This document shows, one piece after another, positions 35,191 through 44,279 of a DNA stretch of 64,000 nucleotides. The position numbers and the translations under genes were made by a program. Source of the stretch: Rhizobium pisi (lineage in GTDB: Bacteria > Pseudomonadota > Alphaproteobacteria > Rhizobiales > Rhizobiaceae); NCBI RefSeq assembly GCF_003938655.1, contig NZ_RJJT01000014.1, positions 1 to 64,000 of the forward strand, given 5' to 3'. Numbering within the stretch: position 1 is the first letter of the stretch; each line of letters starts with the position of its first letter. A model generated the notes under the pieces. That model was not told the DNA's origin, ran no database searches, and saw only the letters and a program-made list of their open reading frames with translations.

Positions 35191-36804
35191 TTATTCCGCC
35201 GCGATCTTGCCCGCCAGCTGCCGGTTCTTCATCAGCTTGTAGATGACCGAATCCATCAGCGCCTGGAACGAGGCGTCGATGATGTTCTCGGAAACGCCGA
35301 CCGTCCACCAGCGCACACCATCGCTGTCGGTAGATTCGATCAGCACGCGGGTGATGGCCTCCGTGCCGCCATTGAGGATACGCACCTTGAAATCGGCGAG
35401 CACCAGATCGTCGATTTCATGCTGGTACTTGCCGAAATCCTTGCGCAGCGCGAGGTCGAGCGCGTTGACCGGGCCTTCGGCATCGGCAACCGACATCAGC
35501 GTCTGGCCGTCGATGGTGATCTTGACCACCGCCTCGGAGACGATCTTCACACGGCCGAGACTGTCGAAGCGGCGCTCGATCATGACGCGGAAGCCTTCGA
35601 TGGTGAAGAATTCGGGGATCGTGCCGAGCGTGCGGCGCGCCAAGAGCTCGAAGCTCGCATCCGCTCCCTCATAGGCATATCCGATCGATTCACGTTCCTT
35701 GACGATCGAGATCAACAGATCGAGCTTCGGATCGTCCTTGGCGACGATGATGCCGCGCCGCTTCAGCGCATTGATGAAATTCGCCTTGCCGCCCTGGTCT
35801 GAAACCATGACCTTGCGGAAATTGCCGACGCTTTCGGGCGGCACATGTTCATAGGTGCGCGGGTCCTTGATCAGCGCGGAAGCGTGGATGCCGGCCTTGG
35901 TGGCAAAGGCGGAGGCGCCGACATAAGGCATCTGGTGGTCCGGCGAGCGGTTGAGCAGCTCGTCGAAAGCATGCGAGAGCCGGGTGAGGTTGAGCAGCCG
36001 CTCCTCGTCGATCGCTGTTTCGAAGCGTGTATTGTAGGCACTCTTCAGCGCGAGAGTCGGGATCAACGTCACCAGATTGGCATTGCCGCAGCGCTCGCCG
36101 ATACCGTTCAGCGTGCCTTGGATCTGCCTGGCGCCTGCTTCGACGGCAGCGAGCGAATTGGCGACCGCCTGGCCGGTATCGTTATGCGCATGAATACCAA
36201 GACAGCGGCCGGGAACGCCCGCGGCGATCACCGCCTCGACGATGGCGCGCACCTCCGGCGGCTGCGCGCCGCCATTGGTGTCGCAGAGCACGACCCAGCG
36301 CGCGCCACTCTCATAGGCCGTCTTGGCGCAGGCGAGCGCATAGGCTGGATTGGCCTTGAAACCGTCGAAGAAATGCTCGCAATCGACAATCGCCTCCTTG
36401 CCTGCGCCGACCGCCGCCTTGACGCTTTCGGCGATGCATTCGAGGTTTTCTTCGTTGGTGCAGCCGAGTGCGACTGCGACATGGTAGTCCCAGCTCTTGG
36501 CGACGAAGCAGATAGCGTCGCTTTTTGCCTGCAGCAGCCCGGCAATGCCGGGATCGTTGGAGACCGAAACGCCCGCCCGCTTCGTCATGCCGAAGGCGAC
36601 GAAGGCGGCCTGGCTGGTGCGCTTCTCGCTGAAGAAGGCGGTATCGGTCGGATTTGCACCGGGATATCCGCCCTCGACGTAGTCGATGCCGAACTCGTCC
36701 AGCATGGCGGCGATCGCAATCTTGTCCTCGACCGAGAAGTCGATTCCGGGCGTCTGCTGCCCGTCCCGGAGCGTCGTGTCGAAGAGGTAGATGCGTTCTT
36801 TCAT
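35191..36804 (-). CDS. cimA: (R)-citramalate synthase
   Basis: Condenses acetyl-CoA with pyruvate, feeding isoleucine synthesis by a threonine-independent route. The 537-residue protein has the HMGL/IPMS barrel (YLFDTTLRDGQQTPG, HAHNDTGQAVANSLAAVEAGARQIQGTLNGIGERCGN) and a C-terminal LeuA-type regulatory domain after residue 400. The CimA versus 2-isopropylmalate synthase call rests on the overall match to CimA and the FDTTLRDG start. The ATG at 36804 follows GGAGG by 8 nt. Confidence 0.9.
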   Translation of the reverse strand: MKERIYLFDTTLRDGQQTPGIDFSVEDKIAIAAMLDEFGIDYVEGGYPGANPTDTAFFSEKRTSQAAFVAFGMTKRAGVSVSNDPGIAGLLQAKSDAICFVAKSWDYHVAVALGCTNEENLECIAESVKAAVGAGKEAIVDCEHFFDGFKANPAYALACAKTAYESGARWVVLCDTNGGAQPPEVRAIVEAVIAAGVPGRCLGIHAHNDTGQAVANSLAAVEAGARQIQGTLNGIGERCGNANLVTLIPTLALKSAYNTRFETAIDEERLLNLTRLSHAFDELLNRSPDHQMPYVGASAFATKAGIHASALIKDPRTYEHVPPESVGNFRKVMVSDQGGKANFINALKRRGIIVAKDDPKLDLLISIVKERESIGYAYEGADASFELLARRTLGTIPEFFTIEGFRVMIERRFDSLGRVKIVSEAVVKITIDGQTLMSVADAEGPVNALDLALRKDFGKYQHEIDDLVLADFKVRILNGGTEAITRVLIESTDSDGVRWWTVGVSENIIDASFQALMDSVIYKLMKNRQLAGKIAAE

Positions 36805-36869
36805 GTCGTTTCCTCCCGCCAAGCGGGTTGTTATGGAGTGCGGATGAGGGGCTGCCCCGACACCAACAA

Positions 36870-37832
36870 TCAGTTTTGCTTCCCGGCAAACTTGTCCGTC
36901 GCCCGGATCAGCCGATCGAGAATCCCGGGCTCCGAATAGGCATGGCCCGCACCTTCGATCAGGTGAAACTCAGCCTTCGGCCAGGCCTTGTGCAGCAGCC
37001 AGGCGTATTTTGCCGGGCAGGGCATGTCGTAGCGTCCATGCACGATGACACCTGGGATGTCCTTGAGCCTTCCGGCATCGCGGATCAGCTGCCCTTCGTC
37101 CATCCAGCCGGCATTGACGAAGAAATGGTTCTCAATGCGCGCGAATGCGTAGGCGAATTCCGGCTCCTCGAACTTGCCGCTCGTGGAAGGTTCCGGCAGA
37201 AGGGTGATCGTTTCGCCCTCCCAGATGCTCCAGGCCTGCGCGGCCTCCAGGCGCACGTTCCTGTCTTCGTGCGTCAGGCGGCGATGATAGGCATGCATCA
37301 TCTCATGCCGCTCGGCAGGCGGAATGGGAGCGATGAAGCGCTCCCACTTGTCAGGAAACATTTCCGAGACGCCGAACTGATAGTACCAGTCGAGCTCGGC
37401 TTTGGTCAGCGTATAGATGCCGCGCAGGATGAGCTCGGACACGTGCTCCGGATGCGTCTCGGCATAGGCGAGCGCCAGCGTCGAACCCCAGGAGCCGCCG
37501 AACACCTGCCATGTGCCGACGCCGGCCATTTCACGCAGCCGCTCGATATCGGCGACGAGGTGCCAAGTCGTATTGGCGTTGAGCTCCGCATGCGGCGTCG
37601 ACCTGCCGCAACCGCGCTGGTCGAAGAGCATGACATCGTAGAGAGCCGGATCGAAAAGCCGGCGATGCGCCGGCGAGATGCCGCCGCCCGGGCCGCCATG
37701 CAGGAAGACGGCAGGCTTGGCGCCCGGCGTTCCCGAGCGCTCCCAATAGATCACGTGACCATCGCCGACATCGAGATGGCCGGAGGCATAGGGTTCGATT
37801 TCGGGATAGAGCGTGCGTAGCACTTCAGTCAT
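36870..37832 (-). CDS. pip: Proline iminopeptidase
   Basis: Removes N-terminal proline from peptides in the cytoplasm. The 320-residue alpha/beta hydrolase has HGGPGGGISPAHR (oxyanion), GGSWGSTLALAYAE with the nucleophile Ser, and the His in EGAGHAYSEPG. The N-terminus LYPEIEPYASGHLDVGDGHVIYW is typical of this family. It is last in a coupled operon: its ATG overlaps the stop of the upstream GFA gene by 4 nt (ATGA). Confidence 0.94.
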   Translation of the reverse strand: MTEVLRTLYPEIEPYASGHLDVGDGHVIYWERSGTPGAKPAVFLHGGPGGGISPAHRRLFDPALYDVMLFDQRGCGRSTPHAELNANTTWHLVADIERLREMAGVGTWQVFGGSWGSTLALAYAETHPEHVSELILRGIYTLTKAELDWYYQFGVSEMFPDKWERFIAPIPPAERHEMMHAYHRRLTHEDRNVRLEAAQAWSIWEGETITLLPEPSTSGKFEEPEFAYAFARIENHFFVNAGWMDEGQLIRDAGRLKDIPGVIVHGRYDMPCPAKYAWLLHKAWPKAEFHLIEGAGHAYSEPGILDRLIRATDKFAGKQN

Positions 37833-38305
37833 ATCTTCACGCCTTTTGCGGGCCAGACGGCCGTATCGTGATCAGGATGCTGGAAGGAGATGATCGCCTC
37901 CTGCCGCGCGTAGAAATCCGGGTCCTTGTGAACAGGCGCGTCGAAGATCGTCTCGACCCAGGGCAGGCGGGCATCATAATTGACCTGGATCTGCGGTGCG
38001 AGATCGCTGCGGTCGTCGAAGGTGCCGATCGCAAGCTCCAGTCCGCCCGGATGGCGATAAGTCATCGGCGTGCCGCAATCCCCGCAAAAGCCACGCTCGA
38101 TATTGACGGAGGACTGGAAATAGCTCGGCTCGCCGCGCGTCCATTCCATCCCTTCCTCGGGTGCGGTGACGAGCGCGGAGAAGAAGCCGCCGAACTGTTT
38201 CTGGCACATGCGGCAGTGGCAGATCGATGGCCGCCCGAGCTTGCCCGATACGCGAAAGCGCACGGCGCCGCATTGGCAGCCGCCTGTTCTGATCTTATCC
38301 GTCAT
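37829..38305 (-). CDS. GFA-family zinc protein, copy 1 of 3
   Basis: A 158-residue protein of the glutathione-dependent formaldehyde-activating (GFA/Mss4-like) fold. Zinc ligands are GGCQCGAVRF, CHCRMCQKQFG and CGDCGTPM. The C-terminus QHPDHDTAVWP is shared with the two upstream paralogues. The name of the family comes from an activity not proven for most members. It overlaps pip by 4 nt downstream and its own ATG overlaps the stop of copy 2. Confidence 0.92.
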   Translation of the reverse strand: MTDKIRTGGCQCGAVRFRVSGKLGRPSICHCRMCQKQFGGFFSALVTAPEEGMEWTRGEPSYFQSSVNIERGFCGDCGTPMTYRHPGGLELAIGTFDDRSDLAPQIQVNYDARLPWVETIFDAPVHKDPDFYARQEAIISFQHPDHDTAVWPAKGVKI

Positions 38306-38790
38306 GGGCTTTCTCCGAGTGGCCAGCTTTTCGTGTCGTGATCCGGGTGCTGATGATTGCTTGCCGCGATCGCGTTTTCGCGGTCCGGCGTTTCAGGCTC
38401 CGCCTCCACCGGCAGCCCGTCGATGGCGTGAAACCAGGACATCTTGCGTCCGGTGTTGGATTGCATCACGGGCCGGACCGCGTCGGGATCATCCAGTGAG
38501 CCGAGGGTGATGTTGATGAAGTCCGTTTCCGGAATATCGTAGAACAGCGGCGTGCCGCAATCGCCGCAGAAGCCGCGCCGCACGAGATCGGAGGAGTGGA
38601 ACCACTTGGGTTCCCCGCGCGTCAGTTCGAAATCTTTGCGCATGGCCGCTGCCAGCGGCAGGAAATAGTTGCCGGCGGCCTTCTGGCACATGCGGCAATG
38701 GCAGATATGCGGATAACCGAGTGCGCCGCGCGCGCGATAACGAACCGCGCCGCACTGGCATCCGCCCGTCTGTGCTGCTGTCTCAGTCAC
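38302..38790 (-). CDS. GFA-family zinc protein, copy 2 of 3
   Basis: A 162-residue paralogue of its neighbours with the same zinc motifs (GGCQCGAVRY, CHCRMCQKAAG, CGDCGTPL) and tail QHPDHDTKSWP. The GTG start at 38790 overlaps the stop of copy 3 as GTGA; a longer in-frame read overlaps copy 3 heavily and is rejected. Its middle differs enough to suggest old duplication rather than recent copying. Confidence 0.9.
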   Translation of the reverse strand: MTETAAQTGGCQCGAVRYRARGALGYPHICHCRMCQKAAGNYFLPLAAAMRKDFELTRGEPKWFHSSDLVRRGFCGDCGTPLFYDIPETDFINITLGSLDDPDAVRPVMQSNTGRKMSWFHAIDGLPVEAEPETPDRENAIAASNHQHPDHDTKSWPLGESP

Positions 38791-39263
38791 GCGCGATCCT
38801 CCGGCGGCCAGACCGACGTATCGTGGTCGGGATGCTGATAGGAAACGAGTTCGTGCAGGAAGGAGCCTGCAGTCAGATCCGCCTCGGTTCGCTCTCCGGG
38901 TAGTTCGTGCAGATGATCGACGAAGTCGATCTTGCCCTCCACGCCCCACTGGATGGTGGGCGGCAGTTGTGACGGATCGTCGAAGGCGCCCGCGGCAACA
39001 GCCATTCCATCCGGCGCCTCATAAGTCAGCGGCGTGCCGCAGTCGCCGCAGAAACCGCGCTCGACGAAATTGGAAGAGCGGAATTTCTTGGGCTGGCCCC
39101 GTGTCCATTCGAAGTCCATCCCGCGCACGGAAACCAGCGGCGCGTAGTAGGCGCCGAACGCCTTCTGGCACATGCGGCAATGACAGATCGAGGAATCCGA
39201 TGGCGTCCCGCGCACTCGGAACCGGATCGCCCCGCATTGGCAGCCGCCGGTGTATGTATTCAT
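38787..39263 (-). CDS. GFA-family zinc protein, copy 3 of 3 (first of the operon)
   Basis: A 158-residue paralogue with GGCQCGAIRF, CHCRMCQKAFG, CGDCGTPL and tail QHPDHDTSVWP. It is the promoter-proximal gene of a four-gene chain: copy 3, copy 2, copy 1, pip, each joined by a 4-nt overlap. A 150-bp inverted-repeat element lies just upstream, between it and cysS. Substrate and purpose of the triplication are unknown. Confidence 0.92.
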   Translation of the reverse strand: MNTYTGGCQCGAIRFRVRGTPSDSSICHCRMCQKAFGAYYAPLVSVRGMDFEWTRGQPKKFRSSNFVERGFCGDCGTPLTYEAPDGMAVAAGAFDDPSQLPPTIQWGVEGKIDFVDHLHELPGERTEADLTAGSFLHELVSYQHPDHDTSVWPPEDRA

Positions 39264-39300
39264 CGACTAGTCCTCCCTTGAGATTCCGGGCTCGGTGCCA

Positions 39301-39453
39301 AGACCCCTCCCAACCCTCCCCACAAGGGGGAGGGCTCTCTCGTGGCGCTGCCTTCGCTTCCACCTCGAATGTTTGCGGTTGCAGTGAAGTCGCTTCGGAG
39401 CCGTGCGGCACAGTGGCCCCTCCCCCTTGTGGGGAGGGGTTGGGGAGGGGTCT
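39301..39453. repeat. Inverted-repeat intergenic element (possible miniature element)
   Basis: Near-perfect 35-37-bp inverted repeats (left 39301-39335, right 39416-39452) flank about 80 bp. Each arm holds the motif cccctcccc and cacaaggggg-type text. The two arms differ by only a few single-base indels. It sits between cysS and the GFA operon and contains no gene. Similar C-rich palindromes are common in alphaproteobacterial intergenic DNA. The arms would form a very stable RNA hairpin if transcribed. Confidence 0.75.
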
Positions 39454-39471
39454 TATCCCAATATGCCGCTC

Positions 39472-40863
39472 TCACCGCTTCAGCTCCCACGTCGTCACAC
39501 GCTCGCCCGTCACCGCATCCTTGCCGTCTTTCAGCTGGATGCCTTTCGCCGTCAGTTCGTCGCGGATCTTATCGGCCTCAGCGAAGTTCTTCGCCTTCAG
39601 CATTTCGAGACGTATGGCGACCAGCGCATCGACTGCGGATGCGACGGCTGCGTCGATTTCCGTCTTTTTCGGCAAGAGACCCAGGAGGGCGGCTGTTGCG
39701 GCAAATGCCGCGCCCGCGGCGGGATCGGTATGGGCAGCTTGCGCCAGCGCGTGCAATGCCTGCACCGCCGCGACCGAGTTGAGGTCGTCGGCGAGAGCAG
39801 TCAGCACGGTCTCGTCCGGCATGGCATCGCCGGCTTCAGTCACCGGCCATTTGGCGAGCAGACGTTCGGCCTCTTCCAGTCGCTTGATCGAAAAATCGAT
39901 CGGCTCGCGATAATGCGTCATCAGCATCGCCAGACGCAGCACCTCGCCCGGCCATTTGCGGCCGCCGAAAGTCTGCGTGTGCAGCAACTCGTGGATGGTA
40001 ACGAAATTGCCTTCGGATTTCGACATCTTGCGGCCTTCGACCTGCACGAAGCCGTTATGCATCCAGACATTCGCCATCACCTCGGTGCCGTGGGCGCAGC
40101 GCGACTGAGCGATCTCGTTTTCATGATGCGGGAAGATCAGGTCCAGCCCACCGCCATGAATATCGAAGATATCGCCGAGATAACGCCGGCTCATCGCGGA
40201 GCATTCGATATGCCAGCCGGGCCGGCCACGGCCCCACGGGCTTTCCCAGCCGGGCTCGTTGTGGCTCGACAGTTTCCAGAGCACGAAATCGCCAGGGTTC
40301 TTCTTGTGCGCATCGACGGCGACACGGGCGCCGGCCTGCTGCTCGTCGAGCGGGCGTTTCGAAAGTTGGCCGTAATCGGCCATGGATTTGGTGTCGAACA
40401 GCACTTCGCCTGATGCGACATAGGCATGGCCGTTGCCGATCAGCTTCTCGATGATCTCGATCATCTGCTCGATATTGTCGGTGGCGCGCGGTTCGACATT
40501 CGGCTCGAGGCAGCCGAGTTCAGCGACATCGGCGTGAAACTGCGTCTCGGTCTTCTCCGTCACCGCACGAATCGCTTCGTTGAGCGGCAGGCCCGGATGG
40601 TCCCTCAGCGCCCGCGCATTGATCTTATCGTCGACGTCGGTAATGTTGCGGGCATAGATGACATGCTGTTCGCCATAGATATGACGCAGCAGGCGGAACA
40701 GCACATCGAAGACGATGACCGGCCGGGCATTACCAATATGGGCGTAATCGTAGACCGTCGGGCCGCACACATACATGCGGACGTTTTCGGCATCGATCGG
40801 CGAAAACACCGATTTCTCCCGCGTCAGCGTGTTGTACAGCTTCAGTTCCGGCGTGCCGCCCAT
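39472..40863 (-). CDS. cysS: Cysteinyl-tRNA synthetase
   Basis: Charges tRNA-Cys. The 463-residue class I enzyme has the HIGH-type box YDYAHIGNARP, the zinc Cys in VCGPTVYDY, and the KMSKS loop GRKMSKSEGN. The C-terminal helical region includes TGERVTTWELKR. GGAG lies upstream of the ATG. The 243-bp gap to the SDR gene upstream holds its likely promoter. Confidence 0.96.
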   Translation of the reverse strand: MGGTPELKLYNTLTREKSVFSPIDAENVRMYVCGPTVYDYAHIGNARPVIVFDVLFRLLRHIYGEQHVIYARNITDVDDKINARALRDHPGLPLNEAIRAVTEKTETQFHADVAELGCLEPNVEPRATDNIEQMIEIIEKLIGNGHAYVASGEVLFDTKSMADYGQLSKRPLDEQQAGARVAVDAHKKNPGDFVLWKLSSHNEPGWESPWGRGRPGWHIECSAMSRRYLGDIFDIHGGGLDLIFPHHENEIAQSRCAHGTEVMANVWMHNGFVQVEGRKMSKSEGNFVTIHELLHTQTFGGRKWPGEVLRLAMLMTHYREPIDFSIKRLEEAERLLAKWPVTEAGDAMPDETVLTALADDLNSVAAVQALHALAQAAHTDPAAGAAFAATAALLGLLPKKTEIDAAVASAVDALVAIRLEMLKAKNFAEADKIRDELTAKGIQLKDGKDAVTGERVTTWELKR

Positions 40864-41106
40864 TTCACTCTCCTAAAATGCACATGCAGAAAAATACCAC
40901 CACCGGCAGGCCGGGGCGTTTCGCATCTTGGACATTTGGGAGACGAAAACGGCCAGGCCAGCTTTGGGCTAGCGAATAATCTTCCGGCAAATAATGCAGG
41001 TAACCGTTTTCATGACGCGTTTTATGGCGCGGGATCGAGGTTTGGTCAAGGGAGTTGCTGAGCCATTTCCAACATTGCCGTTCGCGTCACAGAAACGTCC
41101 AGTCGC

Positions 41107-41847
41107 TCAAGCCGGCAGCCGGTAATCCACCAGCTTGTTCTCGCGCACGATGAACAGCTTGCCGGTCTCGGTCACGCCGGGACCGAGCAGGGGAAGAATG
41201 GCCTTTGCCACTTCGGAAGGATGCGGCAGCGTCATCGGGTCTTCGCCGGGAACGGCCTGCGCCCGCATGGCGGTGCGTGTGGCGCCCGGATCGACGCTGG
41301 TGATGCGCAGCGGCGTCGATTGGGTCTCGCCGGCCCAAGTGCGCGCCAGCGCTTCAACAGCGGCCTTGGAAGCCGAATAGGCGCTCCAGAAGGGGCGGCA
41401 CTTGTGTGCGGCGCCCGACGACATGATAACGGCGCGGCCGGCATCCGAGCGTGTCAGCAGCGGATCGACCGAGCGGATGAGACGCCAGGTGGCGTTCACA
41501 TTAATGTTCATCACCTTTTCGAAGACCTTCGCCTCGATATGGCCGATCGGCGAGATGACGCCGAGCACGCCGGCATTGGCGACGAGAATGTCGAGCTTGC
41601 CCCAGCGCTCGAAGATCGAACCGCCGAGACGGTCGATTGCCTCCATGTCGGCGAGATCGAAGGGGACCAGCGTCGCGGAGCCGCCAATGGCCTTGATGGC
41701 ATCGTCCAGCTCTTCCAGGCCACCGACGGTGCGAGCGCAGGCAATCACATGCGCGCCGGCCTTGGCGAGTTCGAGGGCCGTGAAATAGCCGATGCCGCGC
41801 GATGCGCCGGTGACCAGCGCGATCTTGCCTTCAAGATTGATGTTCAT
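41107..41847 (-). CDS. SDR-family oxidoreductase
   Basis: A 246-residue classical short-chain dehydrogenase/reductase. The cofactor motif is GASRGIGYF (residues 14-22), NAGV follows at about 88, and the catalytic triad is Ser (MSSGAAHKC), Tyr and Lys (YSASK). The start at 41847 (MNINLEGKIALVTGAS) is preferred over an 18-codon in-frame extension. The substrate is unknown. It is downstream of purF with a 79-nt gap on the same strand and may be co-transcribed. Confidence 0.9.
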   Translation of the reverse strand: MNINLEGKIALVTGASRGIGYFTALELAKAGAHVIACARTVGGLEELDDAIKAIGGSATLVPFDLADMEAIDRLGGSIFERWGKLDILVANAGVLGVISPIGHIEAKVFEKVMNINVNATWRLIRSVDPLLTRSDAGRAVIMSSGAAHKCRPFWSAYSASKAAVEALARTWAGETQSTPLRITSVDPGATRTAMRAQAVPGEDPMTLPHPSEVAKAILPLLGPGVTETGKLFIVRENKLVDYRLPA

Positions 41848-41926
41848 CTGTCCCGGTTCCGGATGTACTTGGAAAGGTGAGGGGCGCAATAGGCCCCGCA
41901 CAAGGGAAAGTCAAAGTGGAAGCGGC

Positions 41927-43417
41927 TCAGCCGTTGCTGGCAAGCATCGAAATCTTGTTGCCCATGGACTCGCCGTTCTTGTCGAGCAGCCGGGTCGGAT
42001 AGTCACCGGTGAAATAGTGATCGGTGAATTGCGGGCGGGCCGGGTTGCGATCCTCGCCGCCGACGGCGCGATAAAGACCGTTGATCGACAGGAAGGCGAG
42101 CGAATCCGCGCCGATATATTTGGCCATGGCTTCGACGTCGGCATACTGGTTTGCCAGCAGCTTTTCGGCATCGGGCGTGTCGATGCCGTAGAAGTCAGGG
42201 AAGAAGATCATCGGGCTTGCAACGCGGACATGGACTTCGCGTGCGCCGGCCTCGCGGATCATCTGCACGATCTTCAGCGAGGTCGTGCCGCGCACGATGG
42301 AATCGTCGACCAGCACCACGCGCTTGCCTTCGATCATCGCCCGGTTGGCGGAATGCTTCAGCTTCACGCCGAAGGCGCGGATCTGCTGTGTCGGCTCGAT
42401 GAAAGTACGGCCGACATAGTGGTTGCGGATGATGCCGTATTCGAAGGGAATTCCGCTTTCCTGCGCGTAGCCGAGAGCAGCAGGCGTGCCGCCATCCGGT
42501 ACCGGCACGACCACATCCGCATCGACGGGCGATTCTTTGGCGAGGTTCATGCCCATGTTCTTGCGCGTCGTATAAACGTTGCGGCCGCCGACGACCGAGT
42601 CCGGCCGGGCGAAATAGACATATTCGAACAGGCAGAGGCGTTCCGGCTGCGGCTTGCTGGGCTTGCGCGCATCGATGCTGATCGACCCGTCAGGCTGGAT
42701 TTCGCAGATGACGACTTCGCCGTTTTCCACGTCGCGGATGAACTTGGCGCCGATAATGTCGAGCGCGCAGGTTTCCGAGCAGAAGATCGGCTTGCCGTCG
42801 AGTTCGCCCATGACCAGCGGGCGGATACCTGTGGGATCACGCGCGGCGATCAGCTTCGTGCGCGTCATGGCAAGCATCGAATAGCCGCCCTCCATCTGGC
42901 GAATGGCATCGATGAAGCGATCGGTTGTGGAGGCGTGGCGGGAACGGGCAATGAGGTGGAGGACGACTTCGGTATCGGAGGTCGACTGACAGATGGCGCC
43001 GGTCGCGATGATCTGGCGGCGCAGCGTCAGGCCGTTGGTGAAGTTGCCGTTATGGGCAATGGCAATGCCGCCTTCCTCAAGCTCGGCAAAGAGCGGCTGC
43101 ACGTTGCGCATCGCCACTTCGCCTGTCGTCGAATAGCGCGTATGGCCGATCGACATGCCGCCCGGCAGGCGGGCGAGGGTCACAGGGTTGGTATAGTGGT
43201 CGCCGACGAGGCCCATATGGCGCTCCTGGTAGAAGCGCTTGCCATCGAAGGAGACGATGCCTGCCGCTTCCTGCCCGCGATGTTGCAGGGCATGCAGGCC
43301 GAGGGCCGTCAGCGCCGCTGCATCAGGATGTCCCAGAATTCCGAAAACGCCGCATTCTTCATGCAGTGTATCTCCGTCGAGCGGATCGTCGGTCGGGAAG
43401 GAATGGGACTGGTTCAT
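41927..43417 (-). CDS. purF: Amidophosphoribosyltransferase
   Basis: First committed enzyme of purine synthesis: PRPP plus glutamine to phosphoribosylamine. The 496-residue proenzyme has a 21-residue leader ending HEE before catalytic Cys22 (CGVFGILG), the Ntn glutaminase domain (GHTRYSTTG, HNGNF) and the PRPP loop VVLVDDSIVRGTTS. Cys residues suited to an Fe-S cluster of the Bacillus type are few; the site was not traced in full. A cvpA homologue is upstream, the same pairing as in E. coli. Confidence 0.95.
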   Translation of the reverse strand: MNQSHSFPTDDPLDGDTLHEECGVFGILGHPDAAALTALGLHALQHRGQEAAGIVSFDGKRFYQERHMGLVGDHYTNPVTLARLPGGMSIGHTRYSTTGEVAMRNVQPLFAELEEGGIAIAHNGNFTNGLTLRRQIIATGAICQSTSDTEVVLHLIARSRHASTTDRFIDAIRQMEGGYSMLAMTRTKLIAARDPTGIRPLVMGELDGKPIFCSETCALDIIGAKFIRDVENGEVVICEIQPDGSISIDARKPSKPQPERLCLFEYVYFARPDSVVGGRNVYTTRKNMGMNLAKESPVDADVVVPVPDGGTPAALGYAQESGIPFEYGIIRNHYVGRTFIEPTQQIRAFGVKLKHSANRAMIEGKRVVLVDDSIVRGTTSLKIVQMIREAGAREVHVRVASPMIFFPDFYGIDTPDAEKLLANQYADVEAMAKYIGADSLAFLSINGLYRAVGGEDRNPARPQFTDHYFTGDYPTRLLDKNGESMGNKISMLASNG

Positions 43418-43565
43418 TTCTGCGGGCCTCTGCTCTCACAAGAATGGATCGGCATTTCCAGAAATAGCTAAGCCCGGCTGAGCTGGAATGCCCGGCCGGA
43501 CCCTCATTTCACGTCCCGCTCAAATGGCGATTGCCTTAAGGCGGGTCAAGCTCTTGAACACTGTG

Positions 43566-44189
43566 TCAATTCGCCGGCTGCTGTGCACCGTCGGCAGGCG
43601 CGGTCGGCGCGTCTTCCGCCGGAGCCTGATCGGCCGGCGGCGGGGTGGCGCCTTCGCCCTGTGCCTGCGGCTGAAGCTTATCACGGATGCTTGCCGGGAT
43701 CATCTGGGCAAATTGTTCCGGCAGAACCGATTTCAGCTTCACGACCATCGAATCCAGGAACGGCTTCGACTTCGCGTTATTGACCCAGGCCGGACGGTGG
43801 TCGACGTCGACGAGCCAGTTCCAAAAGGCCACAGCGACGACCAGCAGCAGCACGCCGCGCGCTGCCCCGAACAGGAAGCCGAGCGTGCGGTCGAGCGCGC
43901 CGACACGGCTGTCGATGATGAAATCGGCGATCTTCATCGTGATGAAGGAGATGACGATGAGCGCGATAAGGAAGACGACCGCTGCCGACCCGACGGTCGC
44001 GATGCGGTCGTCATCGGTGTATTTTTTCGCGTAGGGCAGCAGGTAGGGATAGAGGTAATAAGCGGCGGCGGCCGAACCGCCCCAGCTCGCAATCGAAAGG
44101 ATCTCGCGCGAAAAGCCGCGGACCATCGCCAGCACGGCGGAGAAGAGCACGACGCCGATGACAATACCGTCGAAAATCGTAATGGGCAT
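43566..44189 (-). CDS. cvpA: CvpA-family membrane protein
   Basis: A 207-residue inner-membrane protein with four helices in its first 130 residues (FDGIVIGVVLFSAVLAMVRG; SAAAAYYLYPYL; VVFLIALIVISFITMKI; RGVLLLVVAVAFWNWL). A disordered Pro/Ala-rich tail follows (PPPADQAPAEDAPTAPADG). The family is linked to colicin V production in E. coli, with its true role unsettled. It is upstream of purF in the same direction with a 148-nt gap, and downstream of radA. Confidence 0.88.
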   Translation of the reverse strand: MPITIFDGIVIGVVLFSAVLAMVRGFSREILSIASWGGSAAAAYYLYPYLLPYAKKYTDDDRIATVGSAAVVFLIALIVISFITMKIADFIIDSRVGALDRTLGFLFGAARGVLLLVVAVAFWNWLVDVDHRPAWVNNAKSKPFLDSMVVKLKSVLPEQFAQMIPASIRDKLQPQAQGEGATPPPADQAPAEDAPTAPADGAQQPAN

Positions 44190-44279
44190 GTAAATTCAAC
44201 TCCAGGACTGCCGCTTGGCGGCCGTGTCGTGCCTTATCGTGTGCCTCCTATATCATTACCAATCTTGGCAATGAAAGGA

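Noticed and set aside
41792..43471. Plus-strand frame of about 560 codons opposite purF
   Set aside because: It spans purF and neighbours, with no coherent domain. PurF motifs are clear on the other strand.
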